From the NCBI GenBank assembly GCA_001579985.1, contig LRSR01008313.1, positions 1 through 27,589 on the forward strand: a stretch of DNA of 27,589 nt, read 5' to 3'. The DNA is from Hypsibius dujardini. Lineage: Eukaryota; Tardigrada; Eutardigrada; Parachela; Hypsibiidae. The translations under genes and the position numbers were made by a program. Below, one piece after another: positions 1 through 11,486 of this stretch; positions within the stretch are counted from its first letter, which is position 1, and the number at the start of each line of letters is the position of its first letter. Below the pieces are notes generated by a model. It ran no database searches and was not told the origin of the DNA. It saw only the letters and a list, made by a program, of their open reading frames with translations.

Positions 1-1187
1 CCTGCTATTCGAAGCCATAAAACAGCTTGTAAGATCTTGCCGCAATCAGCAAAATGTTTGAAACTGCAAAACTTAGGCAAAACCTGAATTCTCAGCCGCG
101 TTCCATAGGCTTTACCAACTTTTACCAATTAAACGTTTCGGAAAGTGAAGTATTTGTGAAAAATGTTCATCATAAAATTTGTTGAGTTTTCGTCTTTCGG
201 GTTCCTCCTCTCCGATTCCGATTGAAGTTGGACGAAGATTAATAAGTTCTTTAAAAGTGACAAGTCACTTTTCGAATTCCGAATGAGTTGAATACATTTC
301 AAAGATTTTGTCGGTCGCGATATCATCCTACGGGCTGTATCATAATCCGGCCACTAATTGAACAGAAAATGCCCTCCTTTCTCTGACTGCGTGGTCATAC
401 GGTGCTTTGTTCCACGTCGTATGCACATAGAGCCCTTTCAGTTCCGATCAAAAGTGTTCCTTCTCCTCTTATTACAAGTTTGACTGCACAATCATTCAAT
501 TACACTTATAGCGAGAGTGCGGCTTCGAGTTTTCGAAAGGTCCGCGACTACTATCGCAAACAATAAAATGCAAAATATTCTTTAAAATCAGGCACAAAGC
601 GAGTTTTGCTCAGAATTTACATGTGCTAATTACTGCATTGGGTAGCAAGCGGAGCAAGGGATCGGGGGCGCCTTGACCACAGTGGAAACATAAACGTCAT
701 TGAATGAAAGTGAGAAACTCTGTTTCAGCAATGAGGCTATTCTTTCAAGGCGGTGAATACAATTGTTTCCAAAACAATGAGTAAACATCGTTGTATCATT
801 AAAAGTTTTTAAAAATTATCTTGCCCATTGCATACATTCCCTCAGTTGAAGATAGCAAATCTTGTTCTTGCGACATGCAGTACTCACTAGTCAGTACTGA
901 AATATATTCGTCACACGTTCTTCGAATTAATCAAAGTACACACACACTCAAGACTCTGTCTAGTCCGAATTAGCCGCCACTTATTCGAACGGGGCTGAAG
1001 CAATGCACATAGGTCAGTACGAAGAAAGGGTGGCTAATTTCGACCGGACATAATTTTGGCCGTGTGTTAAACGAAAGCTACAAGATAATTACTGGCGAGT
1101 TTTGGATTTATGGACTGATTAATTGATTAGACCGTTGGCAGCTGACCACGCCCGAAAGTCAAATTGGGCGATGTTTTTCTTCCTCAG
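1..1187. other. No gene recognised
   Basis: I see no convincing exon, RNA gene or mobile element here. The only open frames are short and look random. It may contain 5' exons of the gene that begins to be recognisable at 1188, because a signal-peptide exon like that of the paralogue at 24040 should lie upstream, but I could not identify one. Confidence 0.4.
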
Positions 1188-1808
1188 GTGGGACCGTAAC
1201 TTCCGATCTGCCAGTGCCAGAGTACTTCTGCTACTTTTACACCAATTTGACATACAGTTGCAAAACGAAATGCGAAGCTAGTGGCGGGGAGACAGTCCCC
1301 AGCTTCACCTTTGAAGGGAATTTTCGCGGCGTGAAACAATTCTACGACATGGACTGCAAGGCAGATCTTCAACTTTCTTCCGAAAAGCGTTGGGAAATTG
1401 GTCCTAACTGTAAGGGAATTGAACGAACATCTTGCACAAGTACATGAATTGGAACCAATTACCAAAATTCAAATACTGAACGATAACATAATTGTAGCGC
1501 TGGTTCCGGTAATCTGGAGCACAAATGTAGAGGTTGAAATCTTGGCTACCTGTGCCTTCTACAAGAGCATGGACTTTAAATGCAGCGGAGTAACTGACTG
1601 TCAGAAATCGAATAACGAGAACCGGTGTGGCAGCACGGCGCTCTGGGCTGGTTCCTACTCGGGCTCACCTAACGAGGGTACAACTTCGGTTATTCAAAAT
1701 ACTGCTGCTTGCCTTCTGTTTACAAGTCGACTAATCAAATGTATTAAATTTTCAGAGCTCAAGCGGAACGGCACGATAGTAAAAACCCGGTCACCAAACC
1801 CTTGGTGA
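1188..1808 (+). CDS. Secreted Cys-rich protein, paralogue 1 (5' end not found)
   Basis: Three exons are supported by splice sites and by alignment to the paralogue at 24040-25181: 1188-1409, 1498-1677 and 1756-1808 (TGA), all joined in phase 1. Together they give about 150 residues. Eight cysteines match the paralogue in position, and the best conserved patches are YFCY-Y-LTY-CKTKC, YDM-C, EILATCAFY and SNNENRCGS. The acceptors (tcttcctcag, aattgtag, attttcag) and donors (gtaagg, gtacaa) are usable. I do not recognise the family. The cysteine pattern and the signal peptide of the paralogue suggest an extracellular, disulphide-bonded protein. No start codon or signal peptide was found, so this copy is either incomplete in my reading or 5'-truncated. 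Confidence 0.6.
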
Positions 1809-2138
1809 CTCCATCTAGACATTCGTTTTTACCGCGATATCTCCGAACACAAACTTCCTGGTGCCCCATCGTTGAAGTATTCGTTCGAACTTGTGGGTCT
1901 ACATGTCTCCCCAATTTAGGTCCTCTTGGACCTCTTCCTCATGATCACATATTATTATTATTTTTTATTATTATTATGGTGGTCTATCTACAGCTCCACC
2001 CGCTTAACGCTCCGACAATACTGAACGCGTCAGGGGTTATTTAGATTATTTAGTCTTGACAGAGGTCGAAAACCGAAACAGCACCAACAAGATCATAGTT
2101 GCAAAGTGAAAGTGTGCCCAAATTATCTGGGAGTAGCA
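1809..2138. other. Intergenic, nothing recognised
   Basis: This is the 3' flank of the Cys-rich gene. It contains a short TTATTATT run near 1960. From about 2041 the sequence is similar to 21325-21480, the beginning of the paralogous segment described at 2163. Confidence 0.4.
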
Positions 2139-2162
2139 TTAGCCACTGAAAGATGCAAAATA

Positions 2163-2267
2163 ATTCATGTTAAAGACCGGTTTATCAAACGCGAATATCG
2201 CCCGTTGTAGAGCTGCTTGGCAATGCAAGATTTCCTCACCTCGTCGTCGATGAGTGGTCGTTACACT
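2163..2267 (-). CDS. Conserved 35-codon coding block, copy 1 (partial gene)
   Basis: On the minus strand these 35 codons align without gaps to 21489-21593. Sixteen codons differ, and ten of those differences are synonymous (for example AGT/AGC, CAT/CAC, TTG/TTA, GCG/GCA, CCG/CCA). That pattern fits selection on this frame. The shared core reads LHCQAALQ then R/Q then AIFAFDKPVFN. In this copy the open frame extends from about 2399 to a stop at 2139, giving up to 86 residues with CR, LC and VC cysteines upstream. I do not recognise the family and did not establish exon borders. Sequence homology with the other copy continues toward 2041 but the frame is lost there. Confidence 0.45.
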
Positions 2268-2399
2268 CTTCGCTACAGTGCAAACGAGTGTATGAGCCTT
2301 TGCTTGCACCAGTATACAGAGTGGATAAATGTCGGACTCCGCCGTGGTGCATTGTCTGCAGTACAGAAACGGCACTGCTTCAGCCAAATCGACAGTCAA

Positions 2400-2847
2400 T
2401 ATTCTTGGACCTGCACATTTGAATCTCCGTTAGGCATCGATAAACGGAATTCATTCGATTATACTATGTAGTACATGCATAGTACACGAGTATAATGCAA
2501 TGACCGTACAGCCAGACATCATTTGCAAAGTTCATCCAGGCATAGACGCAGAGGGGCAAGTCTTGACACTAGAGACAGCACGGTCATCAAGTTATGCTGT
2601 AAAAAACCAGTGTCGACGAAGTGTGTCAAAAAAGTTCTAGGAACGAGCAGGCAAAATGTTGACCGTACACGTTAATGCCAGGGCCTGTGATTGGTTTATT
2701 CGAACTTTTCGATTGTTGACAGCTCGGTTGCCTTACCACATAATCAAATGCGATCAGCTAATTTCCAAAATTCAATGATCGATTTCATTTGGCAGCTCCG
2801 GCTGTTCAAACACGTTCATCAATTTTTTTTATACAATTTGTTAATTG
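2400..2847. other. Intergenic, nothing recognised
   Basis: I see no exon with supported splice sites and no mobile element. A small palindromic patch of TAGTACATGCATAGTAC type lies near 2470. Confidence 0.35.
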
Positions 2848-3627
2848 ATGGCAAACGTTGACGACCGCAATGCCTCTGCTGATTGTGATGAATCAACAAA
2901 CCCACTGTCACTTTGTGTGAATTCGCAGCAAAAACTGCTCGAGGTATTGGGTGTAGTTGCCGTTGGCTTTATCTTAAGATGTGTGGTCAACCTGCACAAG
3001 AACTATACCATCCACCCATCACTCTTTGATCTCACGCGACAACACAAGTTGCTTCTTGAGACCGGCCCACTGATTCGAGGTATAATGATTTTTTCTCATC
3101 CATACAAGCAAGATAAACTAAAATATAGTAATCATGTTGTCCAAGGGGCAAGCCTTGTGGCCTTGGCCGTACCTTGTCTGTAAGCCAGGCTGTCATTCAA
3201 CTTCAAATGTGATCCTCTTTCCAGGCAGGATAAAGATTCACGTTCGGATTCCGGTAATATCAGAGCTCATTTGCGCCTCTTAGAGTCACAGCACGTTTTG
3301 TCCATTTATTTTCTCTTATGCCTGAAATTTCTTGGTAATGTTATTTTCAGTCTACGTTCGTATTATTATTTTTTTGTTATTAGAACTATGATGGGCGTCA
3401 TTTCTGTACTGATGCTTGCTTGATGTAGTTTGCATTGCAACACGCACCCTTGTTTTCTCCGTTCACAGTACAAAGGGATGCATCGCAATATTCTGCGTGT
3501 GACAAGCAAGGAACCATCCACGCGACTGTTGTTCTATCAGTATGAAATGAAGAACCGAAACTCGGTATTCTGGTTGTTGAGACATTATATAAAGGTAATA
3601 GTGAGAACAATCAATGTCTGGCCCTGA
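2848..3627 (+). CDS. Possible three-exon gene, 139 aa, unknown function
   Basis: An ATG at 2848 opens exon 2848-3079 (donor gtataa, phase 1). This joins 3225-3253 (acceptor ctctttccag, donor gtaata, phase 0) and 3469-3627 (acceptor tctccgttcacag, stop TGA). The phases agree and the total is 140 codons. The N-terminal 30 residues are acidic and Asp/Ser/Asn-rich. A hydrophobic stretch at about residues 35-50 (VLGVVAVGFIL) could span or enter a membrane. The C-terminal part is basic and aromatic, ending in FWLLRHYIK and a short hydrophobic tail. No family is recognised. Alternatively exon 2 reads on to a TAG at 3281, giving a shorter protein. The evidence is phase agreement only, so the model is tentative. 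Confidence 0.35.
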
Positions 3628-3763
3628 CCTTTGATTCAATGCAAATAATGTGAATAGGGGAGGGATGAACAAACGAGATGACAATCAAATAAATGGGATG
3701 TTTACAGACCATACGGAGTATAACAGTAAAACAAATATTCTATTCTGTAACGAAAAAACAAAA

Positions 3764-5441
<1,678 letters not shown>

Positions 5442-5450
<9 letters not shown>

Positions 5451-5504
5451 CGGGCGGACGAGCGGGTGGACGGACGGGCGGACGGACGGGCGGACGGACG
5501 GACG
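5442..5504. repeat. GGAC/GGGC minisatellite
   Basis: A GC-rich tandem array built on GGACGGACGGGC units lies exactly where the 5'-most recognisable ABCC exon ends. It stands out from the AT-rich surroundings. Expansion of this array may have destroyed the upstream part of the exon. Confidence 0.8.
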
Positions 5505-6504
5505 CACTGAGGTTTATAACGGACAGATAAATATAAGCTTTGGATTATGCTAATGATATCAAATGAATACCAAGCAAACGCGGCGATGACAACCCTCCAT
5601 TACGCCATTAAAATATAACAGTACTACTGCTCCCTACTGTAGTTAATAGGGTTTGTCACGCGGGAAACGCGGGAAAATTGCATTACGGTGCATGGAGGGT
5701 GCCCAGAAGCACTTCCGTTTCTCTACACGCAGAGGTTTGATGATGCCGGATCAAGTTGAAAGTAGCAAATGGGTGGCTTGATGATGATCGAGCCTTTGAC
5801 AAATTGCGAACTATGGTAGAGAAATAATGTGTGAGATGTGAATACTCTGGTTCAGAACAGCTTGAAAAACTTGAAGTTATTGTGAGATGGGCAGCTTATT
5901 CCAGAATTGGCTGCCATTTCGGAGAAAAAGATCTCAAATTAGTGTTAAAGCTGCTCTCCTTCTTGCGGCAATTTCTCGCTATTGCAGCGACTACATTCAC
6001 TTCACTTACATCATAGTAAAAGCTTTAATTCTCGTAGCGAGCGCAAGGAATAAAATATTATCAATTTAGTCCACATTATTTCTACTTCTAAGAAGCAATT
6101 GACAAACGGTTCCCCGCGGAAGCAACAAAATTTATATGGAACCGACGAAAGCTGTTTGTATTATCTTATCGGTTTTTCAGGGACGGCATACTGCCCCGTT
6201 ACTCCGATATAAAGCCCAGGTCCCTTTCGCCTCGTCGGACATGTCTCTAGTAGTCTTCTGGGTGAGACGTTGCTCACAGGTCATAACCCGCACAACATTT
6301 TTTAATTCTTAGTTTGCTGTACTCGCACCTTATTCTCTGAAGGGTTTGGTCCAACCGATTGCTAAAGACAGCAAGCAGGGTTAGTTACACTGAAATTCAT
6401 GCCGTTTTTCTAAGTATTTTCATTCCTTCAAAGTTTACTGCAATGCAAAAAGTGCACGCTCTCGGCCTTAGCGAGGCTCACGAGGTTTTTCATTCTCTCT
6501 TCCG
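5505..6504. other. Intergenic, nothing recognised
   Basis: No ABCC exon 5' of 5450 could be found and no other gene is apparent. Short open frames at 5831-6069 lack splice or homology support. This stretch lies just before the start of the tandem duplication. Confidence 0.35.
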
Positions 6505-6570
6505 GCAAAAGTTAAATCTGATTGAAAAGAGATCACAATTACTTCTGGCCTTTGTTGGCTGCAACAACTA

Positions 6571-6700
6571 CTGTACTGCCGCCACCACTTGGTGCTGCTT
6601 TTTAGACCCACCCGTACATTATGACTGCACACAGTGCTTCACTGCAGTCATAATATACGGTGGATTTAAAACGCAGCACCAAATGATCGCGACAGTACAG
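6571..6700. mobile_element. 130-bp hairpin MITE with TA target duplication (Tc1/mariner-like)
   Basis: The two halves are near-perfect inverted repeats of about 60 bases. The left end begins CTGTACTGCC and the right end finishes GACAGTACAG; TTGGTGCTGC and TATGACTGCA also recur in both arms. TA flanks both ends (6569-6570 and 6701-6702). At the equivalent point of unit B, near 11785, the sequence reads through with a single TA and no element. It has no coding capacity. The TA duplication points to a Tc1/mariner-type transposase acting in trans. Confidence 0.85.
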
Positions 6701-7482
6701 TACACCCATACCCGTTTTTCACAACACCATTTTCAGACAGAACAAAAATCAATTTCAAAGTCAGATATCTTTGATGAAAAATATTCTTACAAATGCCTCT
6801 TGTTCCGGATCATCTTAACAGTTGTGGGGTGTGATTAACTTATTATTACTGTCCTATGACTGTGACTCGTATGAGCCCCCCCCCCCGACTTGAAATTTTT
6901 TCAAAAACTTCTTATCAGAGTTTGTGATGTGCTGGGGACCAATATACGCATCCTGTTAATAAATAGGAATGGAAGGTTCAAAATATTCGAGAATTGTCCA
7001 AAGTCGATCGAAAAACTAACGTTTTATAAAATGTTTTGAAATTCAGGGAGATATAGAAATTAGACCCCCATACCCCGATAAGTTTCAAAATTATCAGGAC
7101 CAATAGGCTGATTTTTGGATTCAATATTGAAAAAAATTCCTTTTGCCCCTCTGCTTACCCCTTGGCCCTGACATGAGGGATTATGGTTCCAACTGGTAAA
7201 GATCCTAAACCAGCCCCTATGTTTAGGCGTACGGCAAACTTTTTATATCGTGCGCCTATAGTTGTAGGCTGAAGTAGTGATATGCCATCATCAATTACGG
7301 AATCGGAAATGGAAGTCACTTTCGATGCAATAAGAAAACAGGTTTTACTTTTGGCCAAGGGCAGTTTATTTTTTATGCTTATTGTTTCACCACATATATA
7401 CTCTTCTATGTGTGTGACAGGAGTCCTTGAAGCTGGCATTATCTGTCTGCGCGTATTCTTCGCTCAAGTGACTTTAATCAAA

Positions 7483-10400
7483 ATGTACAAGAATGATCGA
7501 GCTCGAATATGGTTTACAGTTATCTTACATTATGCGATTCTAAATGACAGAGAAGCAGCGCCAGTGTCTGGTAAGTAATACCGAAAGCATTGACATTTTT
7601 GTGCACGCCTCCCACACTGTTCATTATGTGTGGTTTTATGGAAAAGTACTATAAATTTGACAACAAAATCAAACTATGCAGACTCAACGATTGAAACCAG
7701 CTCACAACTGCTGAACACAAATTTATTCCAAGGAGATATTATGGGGCTGGAACGGGATGGCAGTCCGGAATCAAACGACATGATGGTAAAAAGATAAAAT
7801 TCCCATCTCACTCATTAGTGGCAGGACTTATTTATATAATTTCAGTTTTCATGTTTGACTGTTTACAGGCGAAGAATGGCATCGCTGATGATGCCTATCG
7901 GTGGCCAAAAGATGCGAACAACAGCACGGTTTCTATCCCTTACGTCATCTCATCAGCATTTCGTTAGTTTAACGAAACATACCATTCGCGCAACGTATTG
8001 CTGAGCATGTATAAATTAACATTTACTCTTGTGTGTGATAGAACCGGAATCTATAAAAATCATCCGGAATGCAATGAAAGCATTCGCCGACGTTACCTGT
8101 ATCCGATTCACTCCGCGCACAACACAACCAAACTACCTAAAAATAAGAGAAACCCCACGGTAAGTTTTGATTCTAAATACCACGGCAAATACAATACTGT
8201 ACAAGTGTTAATGTTATGCACAATCTAACTTTCAGTGAATGCGCCTCATATGTCGGCCGAATAAGTGGAGAACAAGTTGTGAAACTCTCATGTAGGGACT
8301 AAGCTTTATAATCGTGAAAGCGGCAATTAGAGAGCAGGCGCAACGGGATTTTTACGTGGAAAGTAGGATGTGGGAAGTGGAACATTTTCTACCTGCCACA
8401 CATAGCGGACGTAATACGAGGCACATAAGTGGAAGTTTTACGTTGATTGATTTTTGTTTACGATTTTTAAATGAAAGATTTTCGAATATTCTAAAACCAG
8501 AACGAACAATATATTCATAGTTCAATCAGCAATACAGTGCAAATATGATAATTAAATCCTTCTAAAATGGTATGAACTATGGTGTGGTCTTCTTCCAATT
8601 AAAAGAACGTTTCTAATGCCTGAGAAATGTTTTGTAAATAAGCTATCAAAAATCATAAAATTCTTGCTAAAAGAAACGCTTATACATATCGTGTAATATA
8701 ATAAAAAAAATTGCAAATACCGAAATTACAACCGTAAGCTGCAATTAGTCAGAAAATTTCTTCCAGTTTTGGGGCCAAACCAAAGCGGCATTTTTGCCTT
8801 TTATCCCTCGAAGATCAATGTTTTCAGGCATAGAATTGATTTTCCTAAACATAGTCACCGTAGGAGGCAACGTTTAAAACTGTTTTTTATTTTAAATAAA
8901 CTCTAAATAGTTTTGAGGAAAAACAATTTCCACAGGTGCGACTTAAGCTCTTGAGCACCACGTAACAGATATTAGCAGACCGGAAGGGACTTGCTGTTCA
9001 ACCGGTTCAGTCCGACTTGCCACTTTCCACCTCCGGCTTTGAAGTTGTGCCTGCTTTCTTTTACCGCTACATGTGCCTCGTGAGCCATGATTCTCTTTAA
9101 TTTCATTGGCAGTGGCGTGTCTGCAACCTTTGGGCCTGATCGAGCATCAATTGATGCACGCCTTGGGTAAATGCTACAATGTTTCTCAAATACCACCAAA
9201 CTAGCATTGCCCGAATTGTATTTCTACAGGATTTTATCACGAACAAGCTCGTGGGGACCGTGATCAATACGTGGACATTAACTATGCAAATATTGCCGAG
9301 AGTAGGTCTGGTTTATCTACAAATATATTGTACTAACTTAGGGCATTATTCAAAAGCCAAATCTGGAATCACTTAAAACAGTATTGTTATGGGAAATTTT
9401 TTTTAATGAATATAATTTTATATGTCGCTAAATTCAGAAACGGTTTTGTTTTTTTAGAGACCATTTTCTCTGAATCCGTTTTTTTTATTTTCACTATGAA
9501 AACGGTTATTTTGATAAATAACAGCAACATGTCATTTTTCTATATTTGCCTGCTCCCACTTCAATTTGGAGTCGCTTGGCATCATCAGCCACATATTTTT
9601 CAAATGTCATTGTGTGGAGCTACAAGCGAAATTTCGAAGGTTGCAGTGGAATTGTTGGTCATTTTAGGACAATACTTGAGGTTTACCCCCATCCTCGAAA
9701 AATACTTAGCGGATGCCAAACGACTCCAAATTGAATTTTGATAAAAAAAATGGTCTTTAATGTATTTCTAACGATCACAGTTTTACAGTGATAGACAATA
9801 AAAAAAGGAATCTTCCAGCGTTTTTTTGGACTTTGAAATATCACTACAAAAACCCTTGCATAATTTTTTATATATTTTCTAGACAACAAAAGTATAGGCT
9901 TGCATAAATATAATGTTTCTCAATAGAGACGTTTAAGCAAACCGGCGTAAGCGTAACCTAAACTTAGGTGTAACGCCCGCTAAGTTTACGCTTACGACTA
10001 GATGTTCAAGCACTGTAAGGATCTGGGCGTAAGGCGCAAGAGCGGAACATTTTAAGGAAAATATTCTACTTTGAACTGAACTTCTCCTAAAATTTTCTTA
10101 CTCCTTTCTTACAGCAAAACTTAAGGCCCATTGCCCCTTACGTCAAGCAGTAGCTAAAGAAATTAACCTTAAGAGAGGCCACAGCCCTTGCCTCATTCCT
10201 ATTGCTCCGTGTCCTTAAGTTTACGCTTACGTTACGCTTACGCCGACTGCTTAAACGTCCCTAATGACTCTGCAAGCGGCTTTTGTATACTTTTGTATAG
10301 CGCCTTAAGTCCTTACTTAAGACGCTATTCACACGTAAGAACTTAAGACGCTATACACGCGTGACCCCAAGGTAGCGCTAATCAAGTTAAAACCAAATTC

Positions 10401-11486
10401 TCACTGGTTGCCAGCAAATATGGTGGTCAAAGTTTGAGCCAATTTCGGTCACAGCGTGCCACTGCTTCTCTCATTGCTTGATTTGTTGATTAGATGTACA
10501 GCCAAAATGTGAAAACAAAGTTCAACAAGCGGACTTTTGATTTAAAAAAAATAGTAGTAGAACAGCCAAAAAAAGAAAAAGAAAATTCAACAATCGGACT
10601 TTTGATATAAAAAACTGTATTAAAAAAGAGGACTTTTTATTAAAAGGCCCCTTGTTGATTTTCGTTTTGGTCTTTTGGCTGGACACTTACGGTAACCAAT
10701 GAATCAAGAAATGATAAAAGCAATGGCATACTGTGACCAAAAATGGCTCAAACTATGACCATCCTAATTTGCTGGCCCCAGTAAAAATTTGGTTTAACTT
10801 GTTAGCTTTATCTTGTGGCCACGTGTGTACTAACGCTGAATGCAGAATCATTTGGAAACATTTGATTTATTTAGGCTTATACTTTTCTACTATTATACTA
10901 CTTTTATTCATATCTGGCAGGATAATTGCAGAGTCTGTTTCTTTTAGCTGATATGGTACAGTTCGCAAAATTCAGTAACAGCATGACATTCGGTCAGGAA
11001 TACGATTTTGCGTCGGTGATGCATTTTGGAAAGTATGATTTTGCCATTGACAAGACCGTATGGACGATTCGGCCGAAGGAAAAGTATGACTCCAACTTCA
11101 TTGGGCAACGCCTCACACTGAGCCCAACCGACATAACTAAGATCAATCTCATGTACAACTGCGAGGACATCGATCCGAACAGCAAACTAGAGACCATATC
11201 AACGCCTACAACAGTAGCCAGGATTTCAAAGGCATCAGACGATTTGAAGACCGAACCAGCGACCATTTCAACGCCTACAACAATGGCCAGGATTTTAAAG
11301 AAATCAGACGGCAATGAAAGGCTTTGCTTCAGCGAGAGCTATTTTGGGCAGTGTGACGGGGACGATGAAGTTTGTGTCCAGTCGTGCAAAGATGATAAAC
11401 TAAGCGGTGGAAAGTGTGGAGCGTTTAGGAGTTCCAGGGTGTGTTACTGCGAAGGATGTCATCAAGGCGTTAGACTCGAAAAATAA
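7483..11486 (+). CDS. Astacin A: predicted inactive astacin (M12A) with C-terminal defensin-like domain
   Basis: Eight exons in consistent phase (7483-7570, 7682-7785, 7869-7962, 8042-8159, 8236-8291, 9113-9166, 9230-9301, 10948-11486) give 374 residues. A short hydrophobic N-terminus (about residues 9-20) suggests secretion; an in-frame ATG at 7282 would add 67 residues. The propeptide has the aspartate-switch motif FQGD (45-48). The catalytic domain starts near ADDAYRWP and keeps four cysteines (115, 137, 156, 267). The zinc site reads HQLMHALGFYHE (165-176): all three histidines remain but the catalytic Glu is Gln. The Met-turn is SVMHF, with Phe for the zinc-binding Tyr. Both changes should abolish proteolysis while leaving zinc binding possible. 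A Ser/Thr linker made of a 23-residue duplication leads to an eight-Cys domain (322-366). It probably acts outside the cell, perhaps in binding or defence; that role is inferred. Confidence 0.85.
8292..9112. other. Intron 5 of astacin A
   Basis: This 821-bp intron separates the exon ending VVKLS from the exon with the zinc motif. It is collinear with 13379-14132 of copy B, at clearly lower identity than introns 1-3. The matching intron in copy B received the 5.1-kb insertion at the point equivalent to about 9050. No coding content is visible. Confidence 0.7.
9558..9742. mobile_element. About 185-bp MITE, copy A
   Basis: Terminal inverted repeats read TTCAATTTGGAGTCGCTTGG at the left and the complement of the same motif (CCAAACGACTCCAAATTGAA) at the right. 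The same element sits in the same intron position of copy B (19758-19948) with longer intact ends, so it was present before the duplication. It has no coding capacity, and the open frames across it are shadows of the repeat. Confidence 0.75.
9880..10895. mobile_element. Foldback (long inverted-repeat) element in intron 7 of astacin A
   Basis: A left arm (about 9880-10530, minus the nested insert at 9925-10262) is complementary to a right arm (about 10655-10895). Paired landmarks are AAAAGTATAGGCTT with its complement at 10873, GCCAGCAAAT-ATGGTGGTCAAAG with its complement near 10760, CGGTCACAG with CTGTGACC, and TACAGCCAAAA with TTTTGGCTG. A central AT-rich loop carries two copies of a CGGACTTTTGAT motif. 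Copy B keeps the left arm (about 20100-20390) but has lost most of the right arm. No coding sequence is visible. Confidence 0.7.
9925..10262. mobile_element. 338-bp MITE nested in the foldback, AAT target duplication
   Basis: The ends read AGAGACGTTTAAGCA and, on the other strand, AGGGACGTTTAAGCA. Subterminal CGTAAGCGTAAC motifs also occur in inverted orientation. AAT flanks both sides (9922-9924 and 10263-10265), and copy B has the empty site, with a single AAT, near 20145. The 3-bp duplication and GGGACGTTTA-type ends fit a PIF/Harbinger-like non-autonomous element; that assignment is an inference. Confidence 0.8.
11189..11326 (+). repeat. 69-bp tandem duplication in the astacin A linker
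   Basis: Two adjacent 69-nt units encode 23-residue repeats with the shared core TISTPTT-ARI then S/L then K. Unit B has only one such unit (TISRPTTVVKIS), so the duplication happened in copy A. It lengthens the spacer between the protease-like domain and the C-terminal cysteine domain. The Thr/Ser/Pro content suggests an O-glycosylated hinge (inference). Confidence 0.8.
11325..11459 (+). other. CS-alpha-beta (defensin-like) domain within astacin A
   Basis: Forty-five residues hold eight cysteines spaced C-x8-C-x6-C-x3-C-x9-C-x8-C-x-C-x2-C. The CxxxC helix motif, a GGKC strand and the final CYCEGC are the hallmarks of the cysteine-stabilised alpha-beta fold. Eight cysteines and the CxCxxC ending resemble antifungal defensins of the drosomycin and plant-defensin type more than the usual six-Cys insect defensins. 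In this gene the domain is not a free peptide but the tail of a protease-like protein. Nothing like it occurs in copy B. Confidence 0.7.

Noticed and set aside
2848-3283. Two-exon version of the unknown gene ending at TAG 3281
   Set aside because: Possible, but the three-exon model uses a good acceptor at 3468 and keeps phase; kept as an alternative only.
6359-6838. 159-codon plus-strand open frame
   Set aside because: It runs through the 130-bp MITE and across the duplication border, and its counterpart in unit B is not open. No splice or homology support.
7155-7439. Minus-strand 94-codon open frame preserved in both duplicated units (also 12243-12527)
   Set aside because: Preservation only mirrors the high identity of the units. 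The few differences are mostly replacements, and the frame overlaps the astacin 5' region on the other strand.
9406-9741. 111-codon open frame in intron 7, with a similar one at 19752-19946
   Set aside because: Both are readings through the shared 190-bp MITE; inverted repeats explain them.
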